From contig NZ_BDBI01000002.1 of NCBI RefSeq assembly GCF_001612905.1, forward strand, positions 186,001-250,000: a DNA stretch of 64,000 bases. The letters are read 5' to 3'. The DNA is from Nocardia ignorata NBRC 108230. Lineage in GTDB: Bacteria; Actinomycetota; Actinomycetes; Mycobacteriales; Mycobacteriaceae. This document shows positions 25,681 to 36,475 of this stretch, piece after piece. Numbering within the stretch: the first letter of the stretch is position 1; the number at the start of each line of letters is the position of its first letter. The notes beneath the pieces are model-generated. The model made no database searches. It was not told where the DNA came from and saw only the letters and a list, made by a program, of their open reading frames with translations. A program made the position numbers and the translations under genes.

Positions 25681-25840
25681 GGTGGCACGCAATCCGCACC
25701 GCCGCCTTCAGCAGCGGTGGTGATCGGGTTTGTACGCCCCCCATGGCACCGGTCGCTGCCTCGAGACGCAGCGGCCCACAACCGGTGAAGCAACGACAGG
25801 TACCGGACCGCGATCAGGCCCGGAACGAGGAGCCGACGAC

Positions 25841-26785
25841 GTGACAGAGCAGCACGAGACGCCGACAGGCGCCTCCGGCAAGGCTCTCGCGCGGGATATC
25901 CCGCAGGCCACGGTGACTCGTCTTGCTACCTATCTCCGAGTTCTGGCCGGCATGGCCGACTCCGGTGTTGCCATCGTATCGAGTGAGGAACTGGCTGTCG
26001 CGGCGGGTGTCAATTCGGCGAAGCTGCGTAAGGATCTTTCCTTCCTCGGACCCAACGGTGTGCGGGGTGTCGGCTATGACGTAGCCAAGTTGCGCACCAG
26101 GATCGAAGATGTGCTCGGTCTGTCGCAGGGACATCGGGTGGTGCTGATCGGTGCGGGCAACCTCGGCCGCGCCCTGGTCGGCTATGGCGGTTTCGGGGTA
26201 CGCGGCTTCACCGTGGTCGGCATCTTCGACAACGATCCGGCGGTGATCGGTCAGTCGTACGCCGGTCTCGTCGTGCGCGATGTCGAGCTGCTCGTCGCCC
26301 AGATTCCCGCTCTCGCCCCCACGATCGCGCTGCTCGCGGTCCCCGACGAAGCCGCGCAGGACGTGTGTGACCGGCTCGTCGACGCCGGGGTGCTCTCGAT
26401 CCTGAGTTTCGCCCCGTGCGAGCTGCGCGCGCCCGCGCACGTGCAGATCCGCCGGGTGGATCTGGCGATGGAACTGCAGATGCTGTCCTTCGACGCCGCC
26501 CGCAACGACGCGCCGCCGCTGCCCGAGGTCGCCCACGCGAGCCCGGGCCGGGTCGCGCGCCGGGTGCCGCCGCAGAACCATCCCGCCCTCAATCACCCCG
26601 CGCCGGTCGAACCGGCGCGCGGCAGGCCGCCGCGTCGCACCGCGCCGCATTCGGCCAACCCGCATGCGGCAACGCCAGCCAAGCACCCAGGGATCGGTGA
26701 TCACCCCATGAGCGAGCGTCAGCGAGCGAACCAACAGGCAGGCGCGCGTGCGCGCGTGACCGAACCGGGCGAGGTGCAGTCATGA
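25841..26785 (+). CDS. rex: Redox-sensing transcriptional repressor Rex
   Basis: 314 residues from GTG 25841, with CGAGGAG upstream. The N-terminal winged helix reads [30 protein letters not shown] and [20 protein letters not shown]. The Rossmann domain has [19 protein letters not shown] and [11 protein letters not shown] for NAD(H), and ends [11 protein letters not shown] with the usual swapped helix. Typical Rex proteins stop near residue 230-250. Here about 75 further residues, Pro/His/Arg-rich and probably disordered, run to a stop that overlaps hemA. Represses respiratory and haem genes when NAD+ predominates. Leads the rex-hemACD operon. Confidence 0.95.
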   Translation: MTEQHETPTGASGKALARDIPQATVTRLATYLRVLAGMADSGVAIVSSEELAVAAGVNSAKLRKDLSFLGPNGVRGVGYDVAKLRTRIEDVLGLSQGHRVVLIGAGNLGRALVGYGGFGVRGFTVVGIFDNDPAVIGQSYAGLVVRDVELLVAQIPALAPTIALLAVPDEAAQDVCDRLVDAGVLSILSFAPCELRAPAHVQIRRVDLAMELQMLSFDAARNDAPPLPEVAHASPGRVARRVPPQNHPALNHPAPVEPARGRPPRRTAPHSANPHAATPAKHPGIGDHPMSERQRANQQAGARARVTEPGEVQS

Positions 26786-28176
26786 GCATTCTGCTTGTCG
26801 GGATCTCCCATCGCAGTGCCCCGGTTTCGGTGCTGGAGAAGGTGGCTGTCAGCGAGGCCGACCGGCCCAAACTGGTCGACCGCTTGCTCGAGTCGAGTCA
26901 CGTGTCCGAGGCGATGATCGTCTCCACCTGCAACCGGGTGGAGGTGTACGCGGTGGTCGACGCCTTCCACGGCGGCCTCGACGTGGTGGGCGAGCTGCTC
27001 ACCGAACACTCCGGGATGGCCTTCGCCGACCTCACCAGGCATGCCTACGTGCGCTACAGCGAGGCCGCCGCCGAGCACCTGTTCGCGGTGGCCAGCGGGC
27101 TCGACTCGATGGTCGTCGGCGAGCAGCAGGTGCTCAGCCAGATCCGCAGCGCCTACGCCAGTGCCGACAACCAGCAGGCCGTCGGCCGCACCCTGCACGA
27201 GCTGGCCCAGCACGGGTTGCGCGTGGGCAAGCGGGTGCACGCCGAGACCGGGATCGACCGGGCCGGCGCCTCCGTTGTTTCGGTCGCGCTCGACCGGGCG
27301 CGCGGCGTGATCGGTGATCTCACCGGGCGCACCGCCGTGGTACTCGGCGCGGGTGCCATGGGTGGCCTTGCCGTGGCGCATCTTTCGCGGGCGGGCATCG
27401 GCCGCATCGTGGTGGTGAACCGCACGCTCGATCGCGCGCATCGGCTCGCGGAGACCGGGCGCACCATGCACGGTGTCGACGCCGTCGCGGTGGAGACGGG
27501 CGGGCTCATCGACGCCATGGCAGGCGCCGACGTCGTCATCACCTGTACCGGCGCAGTCGGGGCCGTGGTGACCCTGGCCGACACCCACCGGGCCCTCGCG
27601 GGCCGGGCGAACACCGGTGCGGCCGAGCGGCCACTGGTGTTCTGCGACCTCGGCCTGCCCCGCGACGTGGAACACGCCGTGGCCGGGCTGCCGGGTGTCG
27701 TCGTGATCGACATCGAGTCGCTGCAGCGCGATCCGGCCGCGGGCGCCGCGGCCGACGACACCGCCGCCGCCCGTGCGATCGTCGCCGACGAACTCACCAA
27801 ATACCTTGCCGGGCAACGCATGGCCGAGGTCACCCCAACGGTGGCCGCGCTGCGTCAGCGTGCCGCCGAGGTGGTCGAGGCCGAGCTGCTCCGCCTCGAC
27901 TCGCGGCTGCCCGACCTGGCCGATCCGGCTCGCGACGAAGTGGCGCGCACCGTGCGCCGCGTCGTCGACAAGCTGCTGCACGCGCCGACGGTGCGGGTGA
28001 AGCAGCTGGCGTCCACGCCGGGCGGTGACAGCTACGCCGAGGCGCTGCGCGAGCTGTTCGAGCTGAAACCCGGTGCGGTGCAAGCGGTTGCCGCGCCCAT
28101 GGAGGTCGCCGCGGCCGAGTCCGCGCTGGCCGACGACTTCACCGCGGGACACCTCGGCGACGGGCAGTCGGCATGA
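26782..28176 (+). CDS. hemA: Glutamyl-tRNA reductase
   Basis: 464 residues, ATG overlapping the rex stop. Catalytic domain: [16 protein letters not shown], nucleophile Cys50 in [13 protein letters not shown] and [22 protein letters not shown] domain: [17 protein letters not shown] and [15 protein letters not shown]-terminal dimerisation helices from about residue 340. Makes glutamate-1-semialdehyde from glutamyl-tRNA, the committed step of tetrapyrrole synthesis. The next enzyme, HemL, is 8 kb downstream. Likely under Rex control through the shared promoter and, as elsewhere, feedback by haem. Confidence 0.97.
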   Translation: MSILLVGISHRSAPVSVLEKVAVSEADRPKLVDRLLESSHVSEAMIVSTCNRVEVYAVVDAFHGGLDVVGELLTEHSGMAFADLTRHAYVRYSEAAAEHLFAVASGLDSMVVGEQQVLSQIRSAYASADNQQAVGRTLHELAQHGLRVGKRVHAETGIDRAGASVVSVALDRARGVIGDLTGRTAVVLGAGAMGGLAVAHLSRAGIGRIVVVNRTLDRAHRLAETGRTMHGVDAVAVETGGLIDAMAGADVVITCTGAVGAVVTLADTHRALAGRANTGAAERPLVFCDLGLPRDVEHAVAGLPGVVVIDIESLQRDPAAGAAADDTAAARAIVADELTKYLAGQRMAEVTPTVAALRQRAAEVVEAELLRLDSRLPDLADPARDEVARTVRRVVDKLLHAPTVRVKQLASTPGGDSYAEALRELFELKPGAVQAVAAPMEVAAAESALADDFTAGHLGDGQSA

Positions 28177-28234
28177 CCGCCCGCGCCGTGACACACAACC
28201 AGACGAAGCCCGGACGTGCGAAGAAGGGCACATC

Positions 28235-29269
28235 ATGACCACGACAGTGCAGGAAGAGGACACCGTGACCGCAGGAAGCACTCGTGCGCCCTGGCGGATC
28301 GGCACGCGCGGCAGCCTGTTGGCGCTGACCCAGGCGGGCACCGTGCGCGACGCCCTGATCGCGGCGGGCCAGCCCGCCGAACTGGTCGTGATCAAAACTC
28401 CCGGCGATCTGTCGTCGGACCCGGTCCAGAAGATCGGCGTCGGCGTGTTCACCTCCGCGCTGCGCGACGAGCTCGCTCTCGGCGGTATCGATATCGCGGT
28501 GCACTCGTACAAGGATCTGCCGACCGCGCAGGACCCGCGATTCACCATCGCCGCGATCCCGCCCCGCGAGGACCCGCGCGATGCGCTGGTCGCCCGCGAC
28601 GGGCTCGTGCTCGGTGAGCTGCCGGCAGGCGCGAAGGTCGGCACCTCCGCGCCGCGCCGCGCCGCGCAGTTGCGTGCCCTCGGACTCGGTCTCGACATCC
28701 TCCCGCTGCGTGGCAACATCGACTCCCGGCTGCGCAAGGTGAGCGAGGGCGAACTCGACGCCATCGTCATCGCCCGCGCCGGCCTGTGCCGGATCGGGCG
28801 CACCGAGGCCATCACCGAATCACTGGAGCCGGTGCAGATGCTGCCCGCTCCCTCCCAGGGCGCGCTCGCGGTGGAGTGCCGCAGCGACGACCCGCAGCTG
28901 ATCGAGGTGCTGTCCGGTCTGGACGACGCGCCGACCCGATACGCGGTGGAAGCCGAACGGGCGCTGCTCGGCGAACTGGAGGCCGGTTGCACCGCGCCGA
29001 TCGGCGCGCTCGCCGAGGTCGTCGAGTCGATCGACGAGGACGGCCGGATCTTCGAGGAACTGTCGCTGCGTGCCTGCGCCGCCGCGATCGACGGTTCCGA
29101 TGTGTTGCGGGCTTCGATAGTCGGCGCGCCGGAGGACGCCGCCGAACTCGGGCGCACGCTGGCCCGCGAACTGCTCGACCTGGGTGCCCGCGCCCTGCTG
29201 AGCGTCGCCGATGAGCCCGCGCCCGCCACAGACTTCCCTAATTCCAGCCCGATGGAGAACAACCGATGA
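28235..29269 (+). CDS. hemC: Porphobilinogen deaminase (hydroxymethylbilane synthase)
   Basis: 344 residues. ATG 28235 with AAGAAGGG upstream. Motifs: [67 protein letters not shown], and the dipyrromethane-cofactor Cys in [12 protein letters not shown] (about residue 252). Polymerises four porphobilinogen units to hydroxymethylbilane. About 18 extra N-terminal residues compared with the core; an internal GTG at codon 10 is an alternative start. Overlaps hemD by 4 bp. Confidence 0.95.
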   Translation: MTTTVQEEDTVTAGSTRAPWRIGTRGSLLALTQAGTVRDALIAAGQPAELVVIKTPGDLSSDPVQKIGVGVFTSALRDELALGGIDIAVHSYKDLPTAQDPRFTIAAIPPREDPRDALVARDGLVLGELPAGAKVGTSAPRRAAQLRALGLGLDILPLRGNIDSRLRKVSEGELDAIVIARAGLCRIGRTEAITESLEPVQMLPAPSQGALAVECRSDDPQLIEVLSGLDDAPTRYAVEAERALLGELEAGCTAPIGALAEVVESIDEDGRIFEELSLRACAAAIDGSDVLRASIVGAPEDAAELGRTLARELLDLGARALLSVADEPAPATDFPNSSPMENNR

Positions 29270-30837
29270 GCAGCCGAGCCACCAAGAAGCAACCCGGGCG
29301 GATCCTTTTCGTCGGATCCGGCCCCGGCGACCCGGCCCTGCTGACCGTGCGCGCCCGCGAGGTGCTCGAGCGGGCGACGCTGGCGTTCACCGATCCCGAT
29401 GTGGACAAGGGTGTGCTCGCCCTCATCGGCGTGGCAGTGGAACCGGGCGAGGACGGTGAACGTCCGGTGGACGTGCGTCCGGCGCTCGGCGAACCCGCCG
29501 AGGTGGCCAAGACGCTGATCGCCGAGGCCCGCAACGGCCACGACGTGGTCCGCATCGTCACCGGCGACCCGCTGACGACCGATTCGGTGATCAACGAGGT
29601 CAACGCGGTCACCCGCTCGCACATGGTGTTCGAGGTGCTGCCCGGTCTGCCCAACGGTTCGGCGGTGCCGAGCTATGCCGGTATCGCGCTCGGTTCCGGG
29701 CACACCGAGGCCGACGTGCGTGGGGAAGTGGACTGGGCCGCACTGGCCGCCGCTCTCGGCCCGCTCGTGCTGCACGCCACCTCCGGCCACCTGGCCGAGA
29801 CCGCGAGCGCGCTGGTGGAGCACGGGCTCGCGCCGCAGACCCCGGTGGCGGTGACCGTGCGGGGTACCACCCGTCAGCAGCGCACCATCGAGGCCACGCT
29901 CGCCTCGCTGAACAACGCCGCTTCCGAGCTGGTCGGCCCGCTGGTCGTCACGGTCGGTAAAGAGGTCGAGAAACGCTCGAAGATGTCGTGGTGGGAGTCG
30001 CGGGCGCTGTACGGCTGGACCGTGCTCGTGCCGCGCACCAAGGATCAGGCCGGTGAGATGAGCGAACGGCTCGTCACCCACGGTGCCATTCCGATGGAGG
30101 TGCCGACCATCGCGGTCGAGCCGCCGCGCAGCCCCGCGCAGATGGAACGCGCGGTGAAGGGTCTGGTCGACGGCCGCTACCAGTGGGTGGTGTTCACCTC
30201 CACCAACGCGGTGCGCGCGGTGTGGGAGAAGTTCGCCGAGTTCGGTCTCGACGCGCGGGCGTTCTCCGGTGTGAAGATCGCCTGTGTGGGTGAGGCGACC
30301 GCCGAGAAGGTGCGCTCCTTCGGCATCAACCCCGAACTGGTGCCGAGCGGTGAACAGTCCTCGGAGGGCCTGCTCGCCGACTTCCCGCCTTACGACGACG
30401 TGTTCGACCCGGTGAACCGGGTGCTGCTGCCCCGTGCCGACATCGCCACCGAGACCCTCGCCGAGGGCCTGCGCGAACGCGGCTGGGAGATCGACGACGT
30501 CACCGCCTACCGCACGGTGCGTGCGTCGCCGCCGCCCGCGGAGACCCGCGAGATGATCAAGACCGGCGGTTTCGACGCGGTGCTGTTCACCTCGTCCTCC
30601 ACGGTCCGCAATCTCGTCGGTATCGCGGGTAAGCCGCACGCGCGGACCATTGTGGCCTGTATCGGCCCGAAGACCGCCGAGACGGCGATCGAGTTCGGTC
30701 TGCGCGTGGACGTGCAGCCCGAGACCGCGCAGGTGGGCCCCCTGGTGGAGGCGCTGGCCGAGCACGCGTCGCGCCTGCGCGCCGAGGGTCTGTTGCCGCC
30801 GCCGCGTAAGAAGAGCCGCCGCAGCAGCAGCCGCTAG
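29266..30837 (+). CDS. hemD: Bifunctional uroporphyrinogen-III C-methyltransferase / synthase
   Basis: 523 residues, two fused enzymes. Residues 10-240 form a tetrapyrrole methylase: [54 protein letters not shown]. Residues 255-505 form uroporphyrinogen-III synthase: [84 protein letters not shown]. The basic tail KKSRRSSSR is low-complexity. Produces uroporphyrinogen III for haem and diverts part toward precorrin-2 (sirohaem or cobalamin). The methylase N-terminus is atypical (threonine- and proline-poor), as in mycobacterial homologues, so methylase activity is less certain. Confidence 0.92.
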   Translation: MSSRATKKQPGRILFVGSGPGDPALLTVRAREVLERATLAFTDPDVDKGVLALIGVAVEPGEDGERPVDVRPALGEPAEVAKTLIAEARNGHDVVRIVTGDPLTTDSVINEVNAVTRSHMVFEVLPGLPNGSAVPSYAGIALGSGHTEADVRGEVDWAALAAALGPLVLHATSGHLAETASALVEHGLAPQTPVAVTVRGTTRQQRTIEATLASLNNAASELVGPLVVTVGKEVEKRSKMSWWESRALYGWTVLVPRTKDQAGEMSERLVTHGAIPMEVPTIAVEPPRSPAQMERAVKGLVDGRYQWVVFTSTNAVRAVWEKFAEFGLDARAFSGVKIACVGEATAEKVRSFGINPELVPSGEQSSEGLLADFPPYDDVFDPVNRVLLPRADIATETLAEGLRERGWEIDDVTAYRTVRASPPPAETREMIKTGGFDAVLFTSSSTVRNLVGIAGKPHARTIVACIGPKTAETAIEFGLRVDVQPETAQVGPLVEALAEHASRLRAEGLLPPPRKKSRRSSSR

Positions 30838-30852
30838 CCATCGTAGATACCC

Positions 30853-30882
30853 CGAAAGCCCGCCCGTCACGGCGGGCTTTCG
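30853..30882 (+). terminator. Terminator of the rex-hemACD operon
   Basis: CGAAAGCCCGCC (30853-30864) pairs with GGCGGGCTTTCG (30871-30882) over a six-base loop. Probably bidirectional, as a minus-strand gene ends at 30894. Confidence 0.85.
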
Positions 30883-30893
30883 GCGTATCAGGG

Positions 30894-31175
30894 TCATCGG
30901 CTGTAGCGCAGCAGCGTGCGCACGAGCCGGCAGGTGGCATCCGACGGCGCGCGCAGGTCGATCTTCTCGGCGGTGCGCCGGATGGTGTCGTTGGTCGCTT
31001 GATTCGGCAGGTACACACCGGAATCGAGCAGGGCGATGGTCAGCCGCATGGCCTTGAGCCTGCGGTTGTGCGCGATGTACCAGCGGCGCGGACGGCCTGC
31101 GGGCAGCCGCTTCTTCTCCAGCGGGACGTAGGGCTCGGTGATGAAGGTCTTTCGTTGTGCGGCAATGGCGTTCAT
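30894..31175 (-). CDS. Small basic protein of unknown function
   Basis: 93 residues from ATG at 31175; GGGAGGA lies a few bases upstream on the minus strand, which fixes the start. The frame stays open further upstream, but that part lacks coding character. Basic and helical: PYVPLEKKRLPAGRPRRWYI, AHNRRLKAMRLTIALLDSGV, then RRTAEKIDLRAPSD and VRTLLRYSR. No signal peptide, metal motif or recognised family. It lies alone between the hem terminator and the serine hydrolase gene, whose start is 241 bp away. Confidence 0.65.
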   Translation of the reverse strand: MNAIAAQRKTFITEPYVPLEKKRLPAGRPRRWYIAHNRRLKAMRLTIALLDSGVYLPNQATNDTIRRTAEKIDLRAPSDATCRLVRTLLRYSR

Positions 31176-31416
31176 CGGCGTCCTCCCTCGCGAACGGACC
31201 GCGCTGTGTGCGGCGCGATCCTCGAACACGCTTTCGATTGTATCGGGAGGCACCGACAAGTTTCGTCGCTCACTATCGGAAGTTGTTGTGCTGGTAGGCG
31301 ATTGGGAGTTATCCACAGGTTTGCCGCGGGCGATTGTGCTCGGTGCCCGAGGCGATTCGGCAATAGCTGTCGGACCGCTGTGATCTAGTGGCGTCACGCG
31401 AACGGGAGGAGATGCG

Positions 31417-32595
31417 ATGACGCTCGACCCGATAGACCAACGCCTCGGCGCACACGTGGCGGCCGACGAACTGCTCGGCCTGGCCTGGCTCGTCGACGAT
31501 TCGAACACCGTGGCCACCGGTGCGATCGGTCATCTGGATGCCGCGCGCACGACGCCGGTGCGGACCGACACGATCTTCCGGATCTCCTCGATGACCAAGC
31601 CGCTAACGGCCGTCGCGGCATCGATCCTGATCGAGGACGGCGTCATCGACCCCGCCGAACCGGTCGACCGCTTACTGCCCGAGCTCGCCGATCGACAAGT
31701 GCTCACCCATCCGGCTGCCGAGATCACCGACACGGTCGCGGCACGACGGCCCATCACGGTCGACGACCTGCTCACCTTCCGGCTCGGGTGGGGCATGGAT
31801 TTCACCGACTTCTCGCCGAAGCCGTTCACCGCGGCCTGTGCCGAGCTGGGCCTCGGCGCCGGTCCGCCGACCCCGGCCGAGATGCCGCCGCCGGACATCT
31901 GGCTCGCCCGGCTCGGCACCCTGCCATTGCAGTTCCAGCCGGGGGAGCGCTGGCTGTACCACGTCGGCTCGGCGATCCTCGGCATCCTGATCGCCAGGGC
32001 GGCGGGCAAACCGCTGTCGCAGTTCCTGTCCGAACGGGTGCTCGACCCGCTCGATATGCCCGACACCGGATTCAGTGTCGCGCCCGGCAAGCTCGACCGC
32101 TTCGGCCCGCATTTCGTCGAGGTCGACGGCGAGCGTGTGGTCTTCGATCCGGTCGACGGCCAGTGGAGCAGCCCACCGGTATTCGAAGGCGGTGGCGACG
32201 GACTTGTCTCCACCCTCGCCGACTTCCATCGTTTCGCGCGGATGCTGTCCGGCGGCGGTGAACTCGACGGAACGCGGATCCTGTCCGAACGGTCCGTCGC
32301 GGCCATCACCACCAACCATCTGACGGCCGAGCAAATCGCTCGCGGCGGGCCCGAGCCGGACGGCAGTGCCGGCTGGGGTTACGGCGTGGGCGTACAGCTG
32401 ACCGACCGTCCCGACGGCCCCCGCGCAGGTGCCTACGGCTGGGCGGGCGGTCTCGGCTCCAGCTGGACCAACGACGGTCCGGTGACCGCGATCCTGCTCA
32501 CCAACCAGATGTGGAATTCGACCGGACCGCTACCGGTGTTCGCGACCTTCGAGCAGATTCTCGGCGAACGCAGCCGCCTGTCCGGCGGGGCATAG
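31417..32595 (+). CDS. Serine hydrolase of the beta-lactamase (class C-like) family
   Basis: 392 residues, ATG 31417 with GGGAGG upstream. Penicillin-binding fold: catalytic SxxK in IFRISSMTKPLTAVAASILI (Ser-Met-Thr-Lys), the second motif in WLYHVGSAILGIL (Tyr-His-Val in place of YxN), and a GWAGGLGSSW segment near the C-terminus where the KTG-like HxG would be. No signal peptide, so an intracellular esterase or peptidase is likelier than a cell-wall enzyme. Substrate unknown. It lies between the hem operon and hemB but is not functionally related to haem as far as I can tell. Confidence 0.85.
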   Translation: MTLDPIDQRLGAHVAADELLGLAWLVDDSNTVATGAIGHLDAARTTPVRTDTIFRISSMTKPLTAVAASILIEDGVIDPAEPVDRLLPELADRQVLTHPAAEITDTVAARRPITVDDLLTFRLGWGMDFTDFSPKPFTAACAELGLGAGPPTPAEMPPPDIWLARLGTLPLQFQPGERWLYHVGSAILGILIARAAGKPLSQFLSERVLDPLDMPDTGFSVAPGKLDRFGPHFVEVDGERVVFDPVDGQWSSPPVFEGGGDGLVSTLADFHRFARMLSGGGELDGTRILSERSVAAITTNHLTAEQIARGGPEPDGSAGWGYGVGVQLTDRPDGPRAGAYGWAGGLGSSWTNDGPVTAILLTNQMWNSTGPLPVFATFEQILGERSRLSGGA

Positions 32596-32637
32596 GCGCC
32601 GGTGCGGGCCGTATAGCGCAGGCGTATTCTGCGGGCT

Positions 32638-33615
32638 ATGACCGCTTTCGACCGCCCGCGGCGGTTGCGCAGGACACCCGCATTGCGTCGGCTCGTCGCC
32701 GAAACCACGCTCGAGCCGCGCCACCTGGTGCTGCCGATGTTCGTGGCCGACGGGATCGACGAACCGCGCGCGATCAGCTCGATGCCCGGCGTGTACCAGC
32801 ACTCGCTCGACTCGCTGCGCAAGGCCGCCGTCGAGGCGGTGACCGCCGGCGTGGGCGGTCTCATGCTGTTCGGTGTGCCGCTGCCCGAGGACAAGGACGC
32901 CACCGGCAGCCAGGCCAGCGACCCCGACGGCATCCTCAACCGCGGGTTGCGTGCGCTGGCCGAGGAAGTCGGTGACTCGACCGTCGTCATGGCCGACACC
33001 TGCCTCGACGAATTCACCGATCACGGCCACTGCGGCGTGATCGGGACCGACGGCGCCGTCGACAACGACGCCACCCTGCACCGCTACGTGGAGATGGCCC
33101 TCGCCCAGGCCGAGGCGGGCGCCGACCTGCTCGGTACCAGCGGCATGATGGACGGCCAGGTCGGCGCGATCCGGCGCGGCCTCGACGCCGTCGGCCGCAC
33201 CGACACCGCGATCCTGGCCTATGCCGCCAAGTACGCCTCGGCGTTCTACGGCCCGTTCCGTGAGGCGGTCGGTTCGTCGCTCGAGGGCGACCGGCGCACC
33301 TACCAGCAGGACCCGGCCAACCGCCGTGAGTCGTTGCGCGAGCTCGATCTCGACCTCGCCGAGGGTGCCGACATCGTGATGGTGAAGCCCGCGATGTCCT
33401 ACCTCGACATCCTGCGCGACGTCGCGGACCGTTCGACCGTCCCGGTCGCGGCCTACCAGATCTCGGGCGAGTACGCGATGATCACCGCCGCCGCCGAGCG
33501 CGGCTGGATCGACCGCCGTGCCGCCGTGCTGGAATCGCTGGTCGGCATCCGGCGGGCGGGCGCGGACATCGTGCTCACCTACTGGGCGACCGAGGCCGCA
33601 CACTGGCTGTCGTGA
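32638..33615 (+). CDS. hemB: Delta-aminolevulinic acid dehydratase (porphobilinogen synthase)
   Basis: 325 residues. Barrel enzyme with the substrate-binding Lys residues in [20 protein letters not shown] and [15 protein letters not shown], the metal loop [19 protein letters not shown], and [10 protein letters not shown]. Joins two 5-aminolevulinate molecules to porphobilinogen. The metal loop keeps only two of the three Cys of zinc-dependent enzymes (the third replaced), so it may rely on Mg or mixed metals. Ends four bases into the following membrane-protein gene. Confidence 0.95.
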   Translation: MTAFDRPRRLRRTPALRRLVAETTLEPRHLVLPMFVADGIDEPRAISSMPGVYQHSLDSLRKAAVEAVTAGVGGLMLFGVPLPEDKDATGSQASDPDGILNRGLRALAEEVGDSTVVMADTCLDEFTDHGHCGVIGTDGAVDNDATLHRYVEMALAQAEAGADLLGTSGMMDGQVGAIRRGLDAVGRTDTAILAYAAKYASAFYGPFREAVGSSLEGDRRTYQQDPANRRESLRELDLDLAEGADIVMVKPAMSYLDILRDVADRSTVPVAAYQISGEYAMITAAAERGWIDRRAAVLESLVGIRRAGADIVLTYWATEAAHWLS

Positions 33616-34124
33616 TCGTTCCACCGAACAAACCGGAATCCCGTCCGATGCCCGAGGACGTGGGCACCGCCAAGCAGCTGTGGTTCGCCGTCGCTGCCCT
33701 CGGTGTGGTGTACACGGGCGCGAGCGTGGCCGCCATGACCGGGCAGCGCGACGAGCTCAGCAAGCAGTTCCTCGACGAAATGCACAAGAGCGACCCGAAT
33801 ATCCCCGCCTCGACCGTCGATCTGATGGTGACGGCAGCCTTCGTGCTCACCGCGATCGTCGGGGTGCTGCTGGCGGGCGTCACCGTCGCCATCGCCCATC
33901 AGCTGGGGCGCGGTAAGAACTGGGCGCGCACAGTGCTGACGGTGGTCGCGGTCTGGCTCGGGATCGGTGCCGTCGCCACCATGTTCAGCTTCTCCGGCGA
34001 CACCGGTGTGGCCGCGATGGTGAGCGGTGGCACGTCGATCGTGCAGGGTGTGCTCGCCGTCGGCGCGGCGTACCTGTGTTTCCGACCGGACTCCGTCGGG
34101 TACTTCCAGAAGAACCCGAGATGA
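33612..34124 (+). CDS. Four-helix membrane protein coupled to hemB
   Basis: 170 residues from GTG 33612 (overlapping the hemB stop); ATG 33648 is an alternative. Four hydrophobic segments: [57 protein letters not shown] and [19 protein letters not shown]. Between the first two is a polar loop with [12 protein letters not shown]. Positional equivalent of the membrane proteins next to hemB in mycobacteria. Function unknown. Confidence 0.8.
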   Translation: MIVPPNKPESRPMPEDVGTAKQLWFAVAALGVVYTGASVAAMTGQRDELSKQFLDEMHKSDPNIPASTVDLMVTAAFVLTAIVGVLLAGVTVAIAHQLGRGKNWARTVLTVVAVWLGIGAVATMFSFSGDTGVAAMVSGGTSIVQGVLAVGAAYLCFRPDSVGYFQKNPR

Positions 34125-34218
34125 ACAACAGGCCCATTGGCCGCTGACGCGCCGCCGTGTATCGTGAGGATTGTCACACAGTGGCAGTAATGGTGCTGCC
34201 AGGGGAGCGGAGGCAACG

Positions 34219-34335
34219 ATGCGCGTGGTGATCGAGCAACCCCACAGTCTGCGGCGCGATTGTTTGGTGATCGGGCTGCTCGTGCTGCTCGGGCTGACCA
34301 CCATCGCCCTTGTCCTGCTACCCAGCGTCGTCTGA
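34219..34335 (+). CDS. Tiny single-span membrane protein
   Basis: 38 residues. ATG 34219 with a good GGGGAGCGGAGG ribosome region. Sequence: polar start VIEQPHSLRRDC, then a single membrane helix LVIGLLVLLGLTTIALVLLP. GC3 is high as in real genes. Nothing known; the gene is short, so the call rests on the ribosome site and the clean hydrophobic helix. Confidence 0.5.
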   Translation: MRVVIEQPHSLRRDCLVIGLLVLLGLTTIALVLLPSVV

Positions 34336-34379
34336 CCCACGAGCCCGCGCTCGCTCGCGGCCCTGGCAGGATCGCACGC

Positions 34380-34658
34380 ATGAAACGCTGGATCGTCGCG
34401 GTGTCGGTCGAACTCGGCCTGGCCGCCGTGTGCTTTGCCGGTGCCGTCGCCAGTTGGGGCAACGCCCGACGAAGTACCGAATTCGTCGGCAGCGATGAGC
34501 ATTCCGGTTTCGAGGCCGTGCGGTACGTGCCGCCGATGCTGGCGTTGTCGACCGGGCTCGTGATCCTCGCCGGGTTGTTCCTGATCGACGCGGTCGCGCG
34601 AACCCTTTCGGCTCGCGAACGACGTGTAGCGTTGCGCGCCGCGGGTCCGATGGTCTGA
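34380..34658 (+). CDS. Two-span membrane protein of unknown function
   Basis: 92 residues from ATG 34380. Two membrane helices, ELGLAAVCFAGAVASW near the N-terminus and PPMLALSTGLVILAGLFLID near residue 60. Between them is a polar extracellular-type loop (RRSTEFVGSDEHSGFEAVRY), and after them a basic cytoplasmic tail. Part of a short series of small membrane or secreted proteins between hemB and hemL, all on the plus strand. No family recognised. Confidence 0.7.
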   Translation: MKRWIVAVSVELGLAAVCFAGAVASWGNARRSTEFVGSDEHSGFEAVRYVPPMLALSTGLVILAGLFLIDAVARTLSARERRVALRAAGPMV

Positions 34659-34742
34659 GGGAAGTCGAATTCCGATGTGCGCGTTGGGATTCGAACACCC
34701 GATGCCGGGTCCGTCGAAGCGGGCCCACCAGGAGGAAACTCG

Positions 34743-34964
34743 ATGACCAAGTTCACCGCAGGGATATTCGCCGTCGGCGCCGCAGTCGCCACGATCGCGC
34801 TCGCCGCGCCCGCTCAGGCCGAGGCCGGTCTGCCGCTCACCCCGATGGCCGCGGACCCCGCCGCGGGCGGCTTCGCCCCGGAGACCGGTTCGAGCGGCAT
34901 CTACAACGGCATCATGTGTCAGCTGCACACCATCTCGGCCGACGTGCCCTGCATGTACACCTAG
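34743..34964 (+). CDS. Small secreted protein
   Basis: 73 residues. ATG 34743 with a perfect AGGAGG a few bases upstream. Sec signal peptide TAGIFAVGAAVATIALAAP ends at AQA before EAGLPL. The mature peptide of about 45 residues has two Cys (IMCQLHT and VPCMYT) likely to form one disulphide. Similar in plan to three other small secreted proteins in this window. Function unknown. Confidence 0.75.
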   Translation: MTKFTAGIFAVGAAVATIALAAPAQAEAGLPLTPMAADPAAGGFAPETGSSGIYNGIMCQLHTISADVPCMYT

Positions 34965-35128
34965 TAGGTCTTCCGACGCCGACGTGCGCCGCGACCTGCT
35001 GTTGCCAGGCGCGGTAGCCGTCGGCATCGCGGCGTGTCGGGCGTGTCGTCGGTGGGTCGCTGCGGTCTGGGTCACTGTGCTCCACCCTGTCGTCCGGCGT
35101 GCCGAGGCGAGCTGAGACACTGGAATTC

Positions 35129-36475
35129 GTGAGTTCTTCTCCGCGCGCGACCACGGCCAGTTCGTCGCAGGTACCGATTTCCGCCCAGCTCTTCGAGCGG
35201 GCGGCTTCGGTGATCCCGGGTGGTGTCAATTCCCCGGTCCGTGCGTTCAATTCGGTCGGCGGCACGCCCCGGTTCATCTCCTCGGCCAGCGGCTACACCC
35301 TCGTCGACGCCGACGGCAACGAGTACGTCGACCTGGTGTGCTCTTGGGGCCCGATGATCCTCGGACACGCTCACCCCACCGTCGTCGAGGCGGTGCAGCG
35401 GGCCGCCACCGGCGGACTGTCGTTCGGCGCGCCCACCGAGGCCGAGATCGAACTGGCCGAGGCCATCGCCGCCCGCGTGGAACCCGTGGAGCGGGTGCGC
35501 CTGGTCAACTCCGGCACCGAGGCGACGATGAGCGCGGTCCGGCTGGCGCGCGGCTTCACCGGGCGCTCCAAGATCATCAAGTTCTCCGGCTGCTACCACG
35601 GCCACGTCGACGCCCTGCTGGCCGACGCGGGCTCGGGCGTGGCGACGCTCGGCTTGCCGACCTCGCCGGGTGTCACCGGTGCTCAGGCCGCCGACACCAT
35701 CGTGCTGCCCTACAACGACCTCGCCGCCGTCGCCGCCGCCTTCGAAGCGCACTCCGGCCAGATCGCCTGCGTCATCACCGAAGCCGCCGCGGGCAACATG
35801 GGTGCCGTCGCCCCGCTGCCCGGTTTCAACGAGGGCTTGCGCACGCTGGCTCACGACAACGGCGCGCTGCTCGTCATGGACGAGGTCATGACCGGCTTCC
35901 GGGTGAGCGCCTCGGGTTGGTACGGCCGCGAAGGCGTGGCCGGTGACCTCTACACGTTCGGCAAGGTGATGAGCGGTGGCCTGCCCGCCGCCGCGTTCGG
36001 TGGCCGCGCCGAGATCATGAACAACCTCGCCCCCCTCGGCCCGGTCTATCAGGCGGGCACGCTGTCGGGTAACCCGGTCGCCGTCGCGGCGGGCCTGGCG
36101 ACGCTGCGCGCGGCCGACGACGAGGTGTACGCGGCGCTCGACCGCAACGCCGATCGGCTCGGCGGCCTCTTCGCGAAAGCGCTCACCGAAGCCGGGGTGG
36201 AGCATCAGGTGCAGTTCGCAGGCAATATGGTGAGCGTGTTCTTCGCCGATCGCCCGGTCACCGACTATGCCGCCGCCAAGGCGAGTCAGACCTGGCGTTA
36301 CCCCGCCTTCTTCCACGCCCTGCTCGACGCGGGTGTGTACGCGCCGCCGAGCGCGTTCGAGGCATGGTTCGTCTCCGCGGCGCTCGACGAGGACGCGTTC
36401 GACCGTATCGCCGCCGCTCTGCCCGCCGCCGCCCACGCGGCCGCGGCCGCCACCCCCGAAGGATCGCAAGCGTGA
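35129..36475 (+). CDS. hemL: Glutamate-1-semialdehyde 2,1-aminomutase
   Basis: 448 residues from GTG 35129. PLP enzyme of aminotransferase class [87 protein letters not shown] and the PLP-Lys in [18 protein letters not shown]. Converts glutamate-1-semialdehyde to 5-aminolevulinate, the step between HemA and HemB. The C-terminal Ala-rich tail overlaps the next gene by 4 bp. This gene heads a run of overlapping genes through to ccsA. Confidence 0.95.
   Translation: MSSSPRATTASSSQVPISAQLFERAASVIPGGVNSPVRAFNSVGGTPRFISSASGYTLVDADGNEYVDLVCSWGPMILGHAHPTVVEAVQRAATGGLSFGAPTEAEIELAEAIAARVEPVERVRLVNSGTEATMSAVRLARGFTGRSKIIKFSGCYHGHVDALLADAGSGVATLGLPTSPGVTGAQAADTIVLPYNDLAAVAAAFEAHSGQIACVITEAAAGNMGAVAPLPGFNEGLRTLAHDNGALLVMDEVMTGFRVSASGWYGREGVAGDLYTFGKVMSGGLPAAAFGGRAEIMNNLAPLGPVYQAGTLSGNPVAVAAGLATLRAADDEVYAALDRNADRLGGLFAKALTEAGVEHQVQFAGNMVSVFFADRPVTDYAAAKASQTWRYPAFFHALLDAGVYAPPSAFEAWFVSAALDEDAFDRIAAALPAAAHAAAAATPEGSQA

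Noticed and set aside
26719..30897. A 1,392-codon open frame on the minus strand
   Set aside because: It is exactly antisense to rex-hemA-hemC-hemD, whose products are unmistakable. The composition (His/Arg/Gly-rich) is that of a GC-driven shadow frame.
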